Shown here piece by piece: positions 17,225-25,508 of a stretch of DNA of 64,000 bases. A program made the translations under genes and the position numbers. Numbering within the stretch: position 1 is the stretch's first letter; every line of letters starts with the position of its first letter. Origin of the DNA: Caryophanon latum (GTDB lineage Bacteria; Bacillota; Bacilli; Bacillales_A; Planococcaceae); the NCBI RefSeq assembly GCF_001700325.1, contig NZ_MATO01000003.1, positions 1-64,000 on the forward strand, written 5' to 3'. The notes under the pieces were generated by a model. The model ran no database searches. It was not told where the DNA came from and saw only the letters and a program-made list of their open reading frames with translations.

Positions 17225-17636
17225 GCTGTTGTAGCAACTCTTTCACACGATTGTAATGAATTAAAAACTGCTTTTCCGCAAAGTCGCTTAATGTTGGGAA
17301 CGTCGTTTGTAGCTGCTGAAACTTACGCCATTCGTATTCATGCTTTTTCGGTACGAGCGCCATAGTAAACGTTAAATGGATCATTTGCAACGTAGCGACT
17401 TCGAGGTTTTGTAGATTTGATTTAAATTTCACTTCCCAAATATCGGTATGTGGAATGTATGAGCTGACATATTCGGACACGCGTAAAACGAGCTGCTCGT
17501 CTGTTAGTGGACGTACACGCTTATGAAGCAATACTGCCTCTTCGTTGAACGATTCGACTTTCGTTGTGTAATCTTTATCTGTGCGCTTTAGTTTACGGTC
17601 AATTAAGGTTGAAGCGTGTTTATTTAAAAACGTCAT
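17208..17636 (-). CDS. Hypothetical protein (142 aa)
   Basis: Unrecognised, basic, mostly helical soluble protein (RKLKRTDKDYTTKVESFNEE near the start). No membrane segment or signal peptide. ATG at 17636 has GGAGATG six bases upstream, and its stop codon lies inside the shared terminator hairpin, so the 3' end of its transcript is tightly fixed. Codon use matches the neighbours, which supports a real gene. Confidence 0.7.
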   Translation of the reverse strand: MTFLNKHASTLIDRKLKRTDKDYTTKVESFNEEAVLLHKRVRPLTDEQLVLRVSEYVSSYIPHTDIWEVKFKSNLQNLEVATLQMIHLTFTMALVPKKHEYEWRKFQQLQTTFPTLSDFAEKQFLIHYNRVKELLQQPKGEC

Positions 17637-17726
17637 GCGGTCATCTCCGTATTTTTAATTTGTTAATGAGAAGTATAGCATTAATAAGTGGGAAAATGTG
17701 GATTTTTGCTCGCGTTTTTAGCAACA

Positions 17727-17760
17727 AAAAAAGCACCAAAGAAAAATTCTTTGATGCTGT
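17727..17760 (-). terminator. Terminator of the nitroreductase gene
   Basis: AGCACCAAAGAA / TTCTTTGATGCT stem with an A-run on the left (T-run on the minus strand). Confidence 0.88.
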
Positions 17761-17766
17761 GCTACA

Positions 17767-18498
17767 TTATTTCCACGTAAACCCTTTTGTCGCTAAGAAA
17801 TCTTTCATGAATGGACGGTTTTGCGCTACTAAATAGTCCGCCATTTGCTTCGTCCAGTTTGATACTTTTTGATTTGATGAACGGCTTGCGTAGTAGTCTT
17901 CCATCATTTGATCGTACTCATCAAGTAACGTGTCGTATTGCTCGACGTTATAGCTGTTTTCGTGTAATACTGCCGCAACTGGTAAGCGAGGTTTCGTTTC
18001 GTTTACTTTCGTTGGCTTGCCGATCGTCATCGCAAATAACGGGAAGACGTATTCTGGTAAGTTGAATAGCTCGCTAATTTCAGCAGGGTTTGTACGCGCC
18101 CCACCGATGTAGCAAATGCCATAGCCTTGTGCTTCTGCTGCGATGACGAAGTTTTGTGCAAATAAGCTGACATCCGCTACGCCAACAAGGACGTTTTCTG
18201 CTGAGTCGGCTGAAATTTCAACGCCGTGCTTTTTTCCTGCTTGGTAAAGACGTTGGAAGTCAACGCAAAATAGGAATGATGCGCCAGCAGTTTTAAACTG
18301 GAAGTCGTTTTTTGATAATTCGCCTAGCTTTTGCTTTTTGTCTTCATCGGTTACCCAAATGACGCTGTAAGCTTGCACGAAATGAGAGCTTGCTGCCATT
18401 TGTGCTGTTTCGATTAAGTCAATCACCGTGTCTTTGTCGATGATTTCTCCTGTGTATTTGCGCACAGATGCATGTGCACGTAGTAAGTCACGAACCAT
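17767..18498 (-). CDS. nfrA: NfrA-type FMN-dependent NADPH nitroreductase
   Basis: 243-aa flavoprotein of the NfsA/NfrA group that reduces nitroaromatics, quinones or FMN with NADPH in the cytoplasm. The N-terminus HASVRKYTGEIIDKDTV contains the Arg-Ser/Arg FMN-phosphate motif, AASSHFVQAYSVIWV matches the family's AAxSxxxQ block, and IAAEAQGYGICYIGGAR is the C-terminal FMN/NADPH loop. Length is close to B. subtilis NfrA (249). I use ATG at 18498 with AAGGAGG eight bases upstream; the longer frame starts in a repeat. In B. subtilis nfrA is stress-induced and Spx-linked; nothing here shows that. Confidence 0.9.
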   Translation of the reverse strand: MVRDLLRAHASVRKYTGEIIDKDTVIDLIETAQMAASSHFVQAYSVIWVTDEDKKQKLGELSKNDFQFKTAGASFLFCVDFQRLYQAGKKHGVEISADSAENVLVGVADVSLFAQNFVIAAEAQGYGICYIGGARTNPAEISELFNLPEYVFPLFAMTIGKPTKVNETKPRLPVAAVLHENSYNVEQYDTLLDEYDQMMEDYYASRSSNQKVSNWTKQMADYLVAQNRPFMKDFLATKGFTWK

Positions 18499-18560
18499 GG
18501 TGTTTTCCTCCTTATGTATGAAAAGATGATTCATCACCGGAAATTGAGGTTGATAAGCTG

Positions 18561-18687
18561 CATGTTGCTTGAAACGAGAGGCGGACTCCTGCGGGAAAAG
18601 CGTGAGACTTGAGACCCCGCAACCGCTTGCGGTGAGGAGGCTCAAGCCACGCCCGCGGAAAGCCTGCCTCGAAGTGAAAAGCAACCT
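18561..18687. repeat. GC-rich long-hairpin repeat
   Basis: Nearly complete hairpin: outer arms GTTGCTT / AAGCAAC, then GAGAGGCGGACTCC against GCCTGCCTC, GCGGGAAAAGCGTG against CACGCCCGCGG, and ACTTGAG against CTCAAG. It matches a class of intergenic GC-rich repeats widely seen in Bacillales. It lies between the nitroreductase and DASS transporter genes, which are transcribed in the same direction. Confidence 0.7.
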
Positions 18688-18774
18688 CAAGTAGCAGTGA
18701 AGAAATGAAAAATGAACGTAGAGAAATGTTCTCTACGTTCATCATATAATATTGCGTCTTGAATTGAAAATGTT

Positions 18775-20268
18775 CTACAGTAGTCCAATCCATTTCCAAT
18801 ACGTCGCACTCAGTAATAGGACAAGCAAGTACCCGATAATCGTTAACGGAATGCCGGCTTTTAAGAAGTCTTTCGTCGTGAATGCGCCTGTACCGTACGC
18901 AAGCATGTTTTGTGGTGCGCTAATTGGTAATAAGAAACCGAAGCTAATAACGAATTGCTGAATTAATACGAAGCCGATATTGTCAGCAGGAATCGTCATC
19001 GATAGCACGATGAATACTGGAATTAACGCAGACGCTAAGCTTGTCGCACTCGCAAAGCCTAAATGCACAATAATGTTAAACGCAGTTACGAGCGCAATTG
19101 TCGCAAGCAAAGGCATTGAATCTAAGCCAAGTGAACCGAATACTGCATCTGATAACCATTGAGCGCCGTCCGTGTTCAGTAATACTGTACCGAGCGCGAT
19201 TCCGACTGCGAATACGATAATCGTACCCCACGGAATAAGTGGTTGCACTTCTTCCCATGAGTATACGCCGATTTTTGGTGTTAATAATAACGCAATCGCC
19301 ACAATTGTTACAGTTGTCGTATCAAATGGGTGAAGTGTACCTTCTGTCGACCAGAAGAATAATAATGCAATCGAAATAATAATTAAACGTACTTCTGATG
19401 CTTTTAATGGATCTAAGTCGGCAAGCTGTTGTTTAATGAGTGCTTTACCACCCGTTACTTCGTTCGTCTCAGGTTTAATAAGCGTAATCATAATGAAAAA
19501 TAGTGCAATCGACATTAAAATCGAGAACGGAGCGGCATATAAAAACCATTCACTCCATGAAACGGTTACACCGAATTTTTCCTCGATGAAGTTTAGCGCA
19601 ACCATGTTTTGTGCTGCACCTGTTTTAATCCCGATGTTCCAAATCGATACAGATTGTACTGCTGTAATAATTAATAATGCGCCAAGACGGCTGTTCGTTG
19701 CTAAGCCGAACGCTGCAACCATACCGAGTAAAATTGGCACGACCGCACCAGCACGAGCCGTTGCACTCGGTACGAAAAATGCTAAAATGATCGATACGAT
19801 AATCGCACCAGCAACAATCGCTTTCGTTTTCGTTCCTACAAGTGATAATACGAGTAACGCAAGTCGCTTATGTAAGTTCGTTACTTGCATCGCAGCAGCT
19901 AAAAATAGTGCAGCTGCTACAAGTGCTACTGCTGAGTTGCTGAAGCCACCAAGTGCAAGCTTTAATGCGCCTGATGTTGTTAAAAGTTCTGTAGGGTCTT
20001 CCATTGATGGGGCAAGCCCAAGTGATACGGTAATTAAACCGATAATCATTGCCGAGCTGACTGGATACGAAACAGCTTCGGTAATCCATAAAATAATGGC
20101 AAATGCTAAAATCGCTAAGCTTCGTTGACCTGCGACTGGTAAATCGCCATCATTCGGTAAAAATGTAATGATGAAAAATGCAGCGAATGCGAGCGTAATC
20201 CAAAGCCATTGCAAATTGCGTTTTTGTTTGCCAGCTGCTTCAGGTGTTGTAGCTGAATTTGTCGTCAT
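18775..20268 (-). CDS. DASS/SLC13 family anion:sodium symporter
   Basis: 497-aa transporter with about 12 membrane segments. Family signatures include LWITEAVSYPVSSAM, the TFVPSATARAGAVVPI-type motif (FFVPSATARAG) and the second-repeat GFASATSLASALIPVF, i.e. the paired SNT-like carboxylate-binding motifs of divalent anion:Na+ symporters. The likely substrates are C4-dicarboxylates, citrate or sulfate; the sequence does not decide. ATG at 20268 with GAGGATG upstream is preferred; longer frames have no ribosome site at proper distance. Monocistronic. Confidence 0.9.
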   Translation of the reverse strand: MTTNSATTPEAAGKQKRNLQWLWITLAFAAFFIITFLPNDGDLPVAGQRSLAILAFAIILWITEAVSYPVSSAMIIGLITVSLGLAPSMEDPTELLTTSGALKLALGGFSNSAVALVAAALFLAAAMQVTNLHKRLALLVLSLVGTKTKAIVAGAIIVSIILAFFVPSATARAGAVVPILLGMVAAFGLATNSRLGALLIITAVQSVSIWNIGIKTGAAQNMVALNFIEEKFGVTVSWSEWFLYAAPFSILMSIALFFIMITLIKPETNEVTGGKALIKQQLADLDPLKASEVRLIIISIALLFFWSTEGTLHPFDTTTVTIVAIALLLTPKIGVYSWEEVQPLIPWGTIIVFAVGIALGTVLLNTDGAQWLSDAVFGSLGLDSMPLLATIALVTAFNIIVHLGFASATSLASALIPVFIVLSMTIPADNIGFVLIQQFVISFGFLLPISAPQNMLAYGTGAFTTKDFLKAGIPLTIIGYLLVLLLSATYWKWIGLL

Positions 20269-20537
20269 GCCGATCATCCTCTCTGTTTTGAAGTTATTTT
20301 GATAAAATAAAAACATGACATATAGATGTAAGACAAACCTTATTAATGCAATAAAATGAAAATTATGCCATGAACTATTTATAATTGTTAGTATAACATT
20401 TTGTTAGGAATATAATTGTGAACACTTTGTCTTTATTTTGTTTCAGAAATTCGAATTTTTGTGAGTAATATGGAGAACAAAGAAGGAATTTCCATTTTGT
20501 TTCTCGACTTTTCATTTAAAAAATTCAGAACTTTCTG

Positions 20538-20567
20538 TTGACAGTATAAACAATTGTCTAGTATACT
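20538..20567 (+). promoter_or_regulatory. Sigma-A promoter of the SAM riboswitch RNA
   Basis: TTGACA-N18-TATACT, near consensus, with the riboswitch starting about 30 bases after the inferred transcription start. Confidence 0.85.
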
Positions 20568-20603
20568 CAGTCTCAACAACCGATGGAACGTACAACTCAA
20601 TAA

Positions 20604-20718
20604 CTCTTATCCAGAGAGGTGGAGGGACTAGGCCCTGTGATACCCGGCAACCAGCTTGTGACGAACAAGGTAAGGTGCTAATTCCTACAAGTTCTCATTT
20701 GAGCTTGAAAGATAAGAG
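20604..20718 (+). ncRNA. SAM-I riboswitch (S-box), orphan
   Basis: Closing helix P1 is CTCTTATC (20604-20611) with GATAAGAG (20711-20718). The conserved core is present: AGAG-GTGGAGGGACT, GGCCCTGTGATACCCGGCAACC at 20631-20652 and AAGGTGCTAATTCCTAC at 20668-20684. The 3' side of P1 can also pair with CCTCTTCTTAT of the terminator, so an antiterminator is available. SAM-I switches end transcription when S-adenosylmethionine is plentiful. No methionine or cysteine gene follows: 400 bases without a gene and then an unrelated ORF with its own promoter. Confidence 0.93.
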
Positions 20719-20729
20719 GAGGAACATTT

Positions 20730-20762
20730 AACCCTCTTCTTATATACAAGAAGAGGGTTTTT
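20730..20762 (+). terminator. SAM-controlled terminator
   Basis: AACCCTCTTCTT-ATATAC-AAGAAGAGGGTT followed by T-rich sequence, 11 bases after P1 of the riboswitch. Confidence 0.92.
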
Positions 20763-21095
20763 GTTTTCTCTCATGCGAGAAAAAAATTCCTTCTCAGGAG
20801 AAGTGACCTGAGTGTAAACCATTGAATGTTTAAAACCTAGTAAGTTGATTAGTTTTTTGTAGGAGCAACCATTTCTGCTCGCAAAATCTCTCATATGAGG
20901 TCGCTGCTCATTCGTAGCGGATAACGGATCAATCGCTCATGTGCGGCTAGGTCGATGCTTCTGAATAGTTGGTATAAAAGGAATGGAGCTCATTTGCTCA
21001 ACGCGTGTGACCGCCGTCTCTCATATGAGGTGGGGTGCACAAACCGTGTTTTACGTCGCTTTAAAATTCAATACCAAGTAAATCTGTAAACATTA
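20763..21095. other. Gene-free stretch with repeated CTCATATGAG palindromes
   Basis: About 330 bases behind the riboswitch terminator with no credible ORF. The palindromic string TCTCTCATATGAGGT occurs at 20885-20899 and 21018-21032, and related forms CTCTCATGCGAGA (20768) and CGCTCATGTGCG (20935) lie between. A ribosome site GGAGG is present within the riboswitch 3' end, but only a 12-codon frame follows. It may be the scar of a lost methionine gene. Confidence 0.55.
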
Positions 21096-21124
21096 TTGAC
21101 AATGAGATTATTGTCGTCTATACT
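21096..21124 (+). promoter_or_regulatory. Promoter with internal operator-like repeat
   Basis: TTGACA-N17-TATACT. An inverted repeat GACAAT-GAGATT-ATTGTC (21098-21115) covers the -35 and spacer, as a repressor site would. It drives the 126-aa gene independently of the riboswitch. Confidence 0.78.
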
Positions 21125-21180
21125 AGTCATTAATAAGGCAATTGTTACCCCATAACAAAACAGTAAAGGAGTTGAATCGA

Positions 21181-21561
21181 ATGGCAAACAAGTACAGTGC
21201 ACAAAACATCGCTGCATATTTCATTTACGAAATGAACGAGCGTCAAGCTTTCATTAATAACGAGGTGCTGCAACATATGCTAGCGCAGCTAAACCGTGTG
21301 TGGACGAAGCATTTTGGACAATCAGCGTTTATCGAAGAGGTGGCATCTCCAGCTTGTCACTATGCAGTAGAAGACGTGTACAATACATACGCACAAGCAG
21401 GATCAGCGCATATTGACGCACCTGCAAAAGAGTGGACGTTACCATATGGCAAGTTCCAACTTGTGTATCGCACAATCCCAGCGCCGAAATTTACAGCAGA
21501 TGAATTACGCATTGTAAGCCATGTCGCACGTCAACACCGCTTACTAGCCAATGCAGTTTAA
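21181..21561 (+). CDS. Hypothetical protein (126 aa)
   Basis: Unrecognised soluble protein with helical N-terminal half (YSAQNIAAYFIYEMNERQAF) and a C-terminal helix with KFTADELRIVSHVARQHR. Some resemblance to phage or transposon-type small DNA-binding proteins can be imagined but is not supported by a motif. ATG at 21181 has AAAGGAG eight to ten bases upstream. It has its own strong promoter with an operator-like repeat and its own terminator, so it is probably regulated, by what is unknown. Confidence 0.7.
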   Translation: MANKYSAQNIAAYFIYEMNERQAFINNEVLQHMLAQLNRVWTKHFGQSAFIEEVASPACHYAVEDVYNTYAQAGSAHIDAPAKEWTLPYGKFQLVYRTIPAPKFTADELRIVSHVARQHRLLANAV

Positions 21562-21563
21562 AA

Positions 21564-21613
21564 AAACGAAAAGCTCTCGCACATTTCTCCTTCTGTGCGA
21601 GAGCTTTTTTATT
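21564..21613. terminator. Bidirectional terminator
   Basis: AAAAGCTCTCGCAC / GTGCGAGAGCTTTT (21570-21610) with flanking A- and T-runs; it overlaps the stop region of the converging DUF2325-like gene. Confidence 0.88.
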
Positions 21614-24035
21614 ATTTAAAGTAGCTCATTAAACGTAGCTCGATACCTAGTGCGCCAAGTGAATCGTCTTCAATTACTTTTTCGTGTGGCATTGCATCGT
21701 ATACGTTTTGACGTGTTGTGTGCGACATATGGCTTGTGCATAATACAACGACTTCGCTTTTACGTGCAGCTTGTCGAATTTTTTCAAGTGGTCCGAAGCC
21801 ATCAGCGAGCGTCACATCGTAATACGGGCTTAGGCGGTTTTTGTAGCTATCGAAGTAATCGGTGCGTGTGACAACTGTGACGGCTGGTTTGTCACCTTGT
21901 ACGTCGCGCGTTTCAAATACGACTTTTTCTTTTTTCGGCTCGTACAGTGTGCTGCGCGCCATTTTTTGCTCGAGTGTTTCTTCGACGTTCGCTTCACTTT
22001 CTAGTCGATATAAGTAGCGGTGATGTTCATCGACGTAAATGACTTCACCTTCAGTTGGCGTATAATGCGCTGGGTCGTATTTTAAAATGACGATTTCGCG
22101 ATTGTCTTTTTTAATGAAGCACTGCTCGGCAATTTCGTGAATCGTTGCGAGCTGGCGTTTCGTATAATACTCTGAGCTTTCGTAAAATGCATGACGACCG
22201 AAAACGTGCAAAATTTCGCCTTCATGGAACGTAAATGTGTCGTATACGTTTAGTTTATGATGTGCCGGGAGCTCTTTATATAGTACTTCCTGCGTGAATG
22301 GCTTAATGACGACAGCACCGTTACCGATGAGCTGCTGCACATGATAAAGCTCATGTTTTTTTAGTTTGATCGAAGCGGCGAGATCGTCTAAGTTGCTCGT
22401 CTTATCCATGTAGTAGCGTGCGAGCTCATGCGTGCGTGTGTAGGCAACAATTTGTCCGTGCAATGCGCGTTCAGTCGGCTTTAAACGAAGCGGGACGAGC
22501 TTGCCTGCTGAATAAATGTGCGGCACGTCTTGAACCATTTCAACGATGCTAAACTGACAGCCGACAAGCAGCGGGGCATCGTAGTAGCAATAATGATAAT
22601 TTTCGAGTAGCTCAAACTGCTCGTTGACGCGCACGAATTGCTGGTTGCGTAAATAAACCGGGTTTGGAATTTTTTCAATTAAATGTGCGTCACCGTTTGC
22701 GAATACGATGTAATGTCCATCATCGCGCGGCTCATAGTAACCGAATAAATCGTTCATCGTCGTTTGAGGGCGACGCTTTGCACGGCGGTCTGTTAATAGC
22801 TGTGTAAGCATTGTGAAATATTGCTCTAGTTGTAGCTCCTCCTCTAACGTTGCTTGCTCAAGAAGCGGCTTGCCGAGTTCCATCCACTGTTCAATCGTTA
22901 GCTGCGATGCTTGCTCGTTCACTTGCTTTTGTTCGTTTAGTTGTTTTAATAAGGCGCTGCGTTCTGCTTTAAGCTCCTCAATTTCACCTTTCTTTTTGCG
23001 CACTTCACGCTCCTGTGCGTTTAACTCAATATCGAATTGGCGCTTTTGTTTGTCGAGCTCGTCTTTTGCGTCCTTTAGCTTCGTTTGTAGCTCGAGCGTT
23101 TCTTGTTTATTCGAAGCGGTTTCGATGACTGTTTTTGGTGTCGTGCGCGCTTCTTTTACTAAATCTTTTTGCTTTTTCAGCTCGTCCTTTAATTTTTGGA
23201 TTTTTGCGTCTTTTTCTTTGTTAGCTGCGCGAGCCGATTTGAGTTGCGCTTGTAGTTGCTGCATCGTTGTAGCTCCGATGCTGCGCTCTAAATGGCTTAC
23301 AATCGATTCTTTATACGTTTTATGTAGCGCTAACACTTCTTCAAAAGAGGAATCGTCGCTAAATTCGTCATGCAGTATACGCTCTAGTTGACTTGTAAAA
23401 ATGGCGTAAAACAATACGCTAGCTGTCATATCATAGTTCAGTAAAAATTCCATTACAGACATATGCTCAAGCGTGTTCATTTGCTTTTTGAATAGCTGAT
23501 CCTCTGAAGCAGCGATGTATTGTGTAAAGACGTGCTTTGATAAGTTGCGGCGCATTTCCGCTTCGAGCACGCGGCTTAGTAAAAACGTTTGGGCACTGAT
23601 CACGCGCGGTGGTGTCGTGTCGTCTGTGCTAATAAATGCGACGAGCTGGTTGCCTTTTTTCTCGAAGCCGCCGAGCGTATGAAATTGTCCATCCTCGATA
23701 TGGTAAGGAACGTGCTCATACAGCATGATTAGCTCCTCGAATACTTTTTGAAGCGATACGTGATTAAAAAATGCGACGACGTCTTCATCGAGCCCAGCAG
23801 TCGGTTTTTTCGACATGACTGTGTGTACGCGCAGCTCTTGATCCATTTGTGAAATATTGTTTAAAAGCGCAAAGTTTGCGATATCGTTGTCTGCATATTT
23901 ATGATGCCAAGCTGTAAGCGCTTGCTGTAATGATTTTGGTAAATTAGTGATTGCATCCTCGATCGTAAATGTATGCTCGTCTAGCTGCGTTAATTTACGT
24001 TTTGCCGTTTTTGTATTCGTTTTTGATAAAAACAT
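21612..24035 (-). CDS. Large coiled-coil protein with DUF2325-like C-terminus
   Basis: 807 aa. Residues about 250-385 form a strongly charged coiled coil (repeated Lys/Glu with Leu heptads). The last 60 residues (VVVLCTSHMSHTTRQNVYDA ... SLGALGIELRL) resemble DUF2325, a Rossmann-like domain with VV(I/L)xTSxxSH and a terminal small-residue plus Leu-rich helix. N-terminal and middle parts are not recognised. No signal peptide or membrane segment, so it is cytoplasmic. ATG at 24035 has AGGAGG upstream. Function unknown; a scaffold or structural role is conceivable from the coiled coil. Confidence 0.7.
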   Translation of the reverse strand: MFLSKTNTKTAKRKLTQLDEHTFTIEDAITNLPKSLQQALTAWHHKYADNDIANFALLNNISQMDQELRVHTVMSKKPTAGLDEDVVAFFNHVSLQKVFEELIMLYEHVPYHIEDGQFHTLGGFEKKGNQLVAFISTDDTTPPRVISAQTFLLSRVLEAEMRRNLSKHVFTQYIAASEDQLFKKQMNTLEHMSVMEFLLNYDMTASVLFYAIFTSQLERILHDEFSDDSSFEEVLALHKTYKESIVSHLERSIGATTMQQLQAQLKSARAANKEKDAKIQKLKDELKKQKDLVKEARTTPKTVIETASNKQETLELQTKLKDAKDELDKQKRQFDIELNAQEREVRKKKGEIEELKAERSALLKQLNEQKQVNEQASQLTIEQWMELGKPLLEQATLEEELQLEQYFTMLTQLLTDRRAKRRPQTTMNDLFGYYEPRDDGHYIVFANGDAHLIEKIPNPVYLRNQQFVRVNEQFELLENYHYCYYDAPLLVGCQFSIVEMVQDVPHIYSAGKLVPLRLKPTERALHGQIVAYTRTHELARYYMDKTSNLDDLAASIKLKKHELYHVQQLIGNGAVVIKPFTQEVLYKELPAHHKLNVYDTFTFHEGEILHVFGRHAFYESSEYYTKRQLATIHEIAEQCFIKKDNREIVILKYDPAHYTPTEGEVIYVDEHHRYLYRLESEANVEETLEQKMARSTLYEPKKEKVVFETRDVQGDKPAVTVVTRTDYFDSYKNRLSPYYDVTLADGFGPLEKIRQAARKSEVVVLCTSHMSHTTRQNVYDAMPHEKVIEDDSLGALGIELRLMSYFK

Positions 24036-24305
24036 TGGAAATCCTCCTATAAAAGCTATTTTTTTACATTAAACCATTTTCGGTTGGTCATAAAATGTCC
24101 ATTTCATTACGCAAACATAAGTCGGACATCTATTTTTTGGAACGAATGAGCTGAACGAAAGTTGTCAAAAATGACTTTTTGGAAAAGACAAATGTTTGTC
24201 TAAGGAAGATTTCCCTTGATTTTATATGTATACTTCGTGTAAAATTTTCTTTAAGTAATTTTTGGAATAGTTCGAACTTGACGAAACGTTTTGGAGGAGA
24301 AATGA

Positions 24306-25292
24306 ATGGCGACAATTAAGGCGGCCATCTTAGGCTTTGGCACGGTAGGACAAGGTATTTACCATGTTGTAAATGAAAAGCGCGCACAGCTAAAAGCAAA
24401 GCTAGGTGTAGAGCTAGAGATTGTAAAAATTTTAGTGCGTGATACGAAAAATGAGCGCGTACCAGGTACAGCAGCTTTATTAACAGATTCAATTGAGGAT
24501 GTATTAGCGGTTGACGGCTTACAAGTTGTGTTTGAAGCAATTGTAGACGAGGAACCAGCATTCACATATTTAAAGCGTGCAGTTGAACAGCGCTGTCACG
24601 TTATTACAGCAAATAAAGTAATGTTTGCAAAGCGCGGCATGGAGCTTCAGCAGCTTGCGAAAACGAAAGGTGTACACGTAGGCTACGAAGCGACAGTAGC
24701 AGGCGGTGTGCCAATTATTAAGACGATGAAAAATATTTTACTCGTAAACGATGTAAGTCGTATTCAAGGAATTTTAAACGGTACGACGAACTACATGTTA
24801 ACGAAAATGCGTCAAGAAAACTGGAGCTATGATGAAGCGTTAGCAGAAGCGCAACGACTTGGCTATGCAGAGGCAGATCCGTACAATGACGTATCTGGGC
24901 AAGATGCGTTCAAAAAAATTATGGTGCTTTGCGATCTTGCATTCGGCGAGCAGCCAAACTGGGACGATGTGGACGTCATCGGCATTAATACGTTAACGAC
25001 AGAGCAGCTTGAAGACGCGAAGGCGAAAGGGTTACGCTACCGTCACGTTGCAGAAGCAGAGAAGCTTGAAGACGGCACGATCGTAGCGAAAGTTGCACCA
25101 CAGCTCGTTGCACCGGATCACCCGTTATATCCGATTGACGATGTGTTTAACGCAGTCGCAATGGAAACGAACTACATCGGTACGTTAACGGTAACAGGAC
25201 CAGGAGCAGGTATGTATCCAACAGCGAGCGTAATGGTAGAGGATTACGCTGAAATTATTGGCAAACGTGCAGGCTTTACGGTTTCAATTTAA
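24306..25292 (+). CDS. hom: Homoserine dehydrogenase without ACT domain
   Basis: 328 aa. NAD(P)-binding GFGTVGQG (10-17), the substrate loop around HVITANKVMFAKRG, the signature GILNGTTNYML and GYAEADPYNDVSGQDA with catalytic Asp/Lys residues are all intact. It reduces aspartate semialdehyde to homoserine for threonine and methionine. Usual Bacillales Hom has about 430 aa with a C-terminal ACT domain for feedback control; this one stops after the catalytic fold (RAGFTVSI). A repeat element begins 4 bases behind the stop, so truncation by insertion is possible. GGAGGAG precedes the ATG. No thrB/thrC beside it. Confidence 0.9.
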   Translation: MATIKAAILGFGTVGQGIYHVVNEKRAQLKAKLGVELEIVKILVRDTKNERVPGTAALLTDSIEDVLAVDGLQVVFEAIVDEEPAFTYLKRAVEQRCHVITANKVMFAKRGMELQQLAKTKGVHVGYEATVAGGVPIIKTMKNILLVNDVSRIQGILNGTTNYMLTKMRQENWSYDEALAEAQRLGYAEADPYNDVSGQDAFKKIMVLCDLAFGEQPNWDDVDVIGINTLTTEQLEDAKAKGLRYRHVAEAEKLEDGTIVAKVAPQLVAPDHPLYPIDDVFNAVAMETNYIGTLTVTGPGAGMYPTASVMVEDYAEIIGKRAGFTVSI

Positions 25293-25295
25293 TAC

Positions 25296-25348
25296 TAAGC
25301 GTGTTGATTAGCCAATGAACTGGCAGGAGCGTATTACGGTTCGCTGCC
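25296..25348. repeat. Partial MITE-like element (copy D, reversed)
   Basis: In reverse orientation it shows the terminal motif (AAGCGTGTTGATTAGCCAAT on the plus strand, 25298-25317) plus the adjacent CTCCTGCC/AATACGC block of copies A and C. The GC-rich core is missing. It abuts the hom stop codon. A degenerate remainder may run to about 25420. Confidence 0.65.
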
Positions 25349-25441
25349 ACTATCATGCTGCATTCATTTCAGTTTTACTATTGAAGACAACTAATTCAGC
25401 TGTATAAAAGTGGCGTATGAACAGATCTGATTTAATACATG

Positions 25442-25488
25442 AAAAGGGATACGATATGTCGAATTGACATGTCGTATCCCTTTTTTTG
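25442..25488. terminator. Strong terminator between hom and the YbjQ gene
   Basis: GGGATACGATATGTC / GACATGTCGTATCCC (one mismatch) with A4 before and T7 after, so it works both ways. Confidence 0.9.
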
Positions 25489-25508
25489 TCTCCGCGATTT
25501 CTTTTTAG

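Noticed and set aside
20685-20894. 69-aa minus-strand frame over the riboswitch
   Set aside because: Antisense to the SAM-I element and its terminator; conservation there is explained by the RNA.
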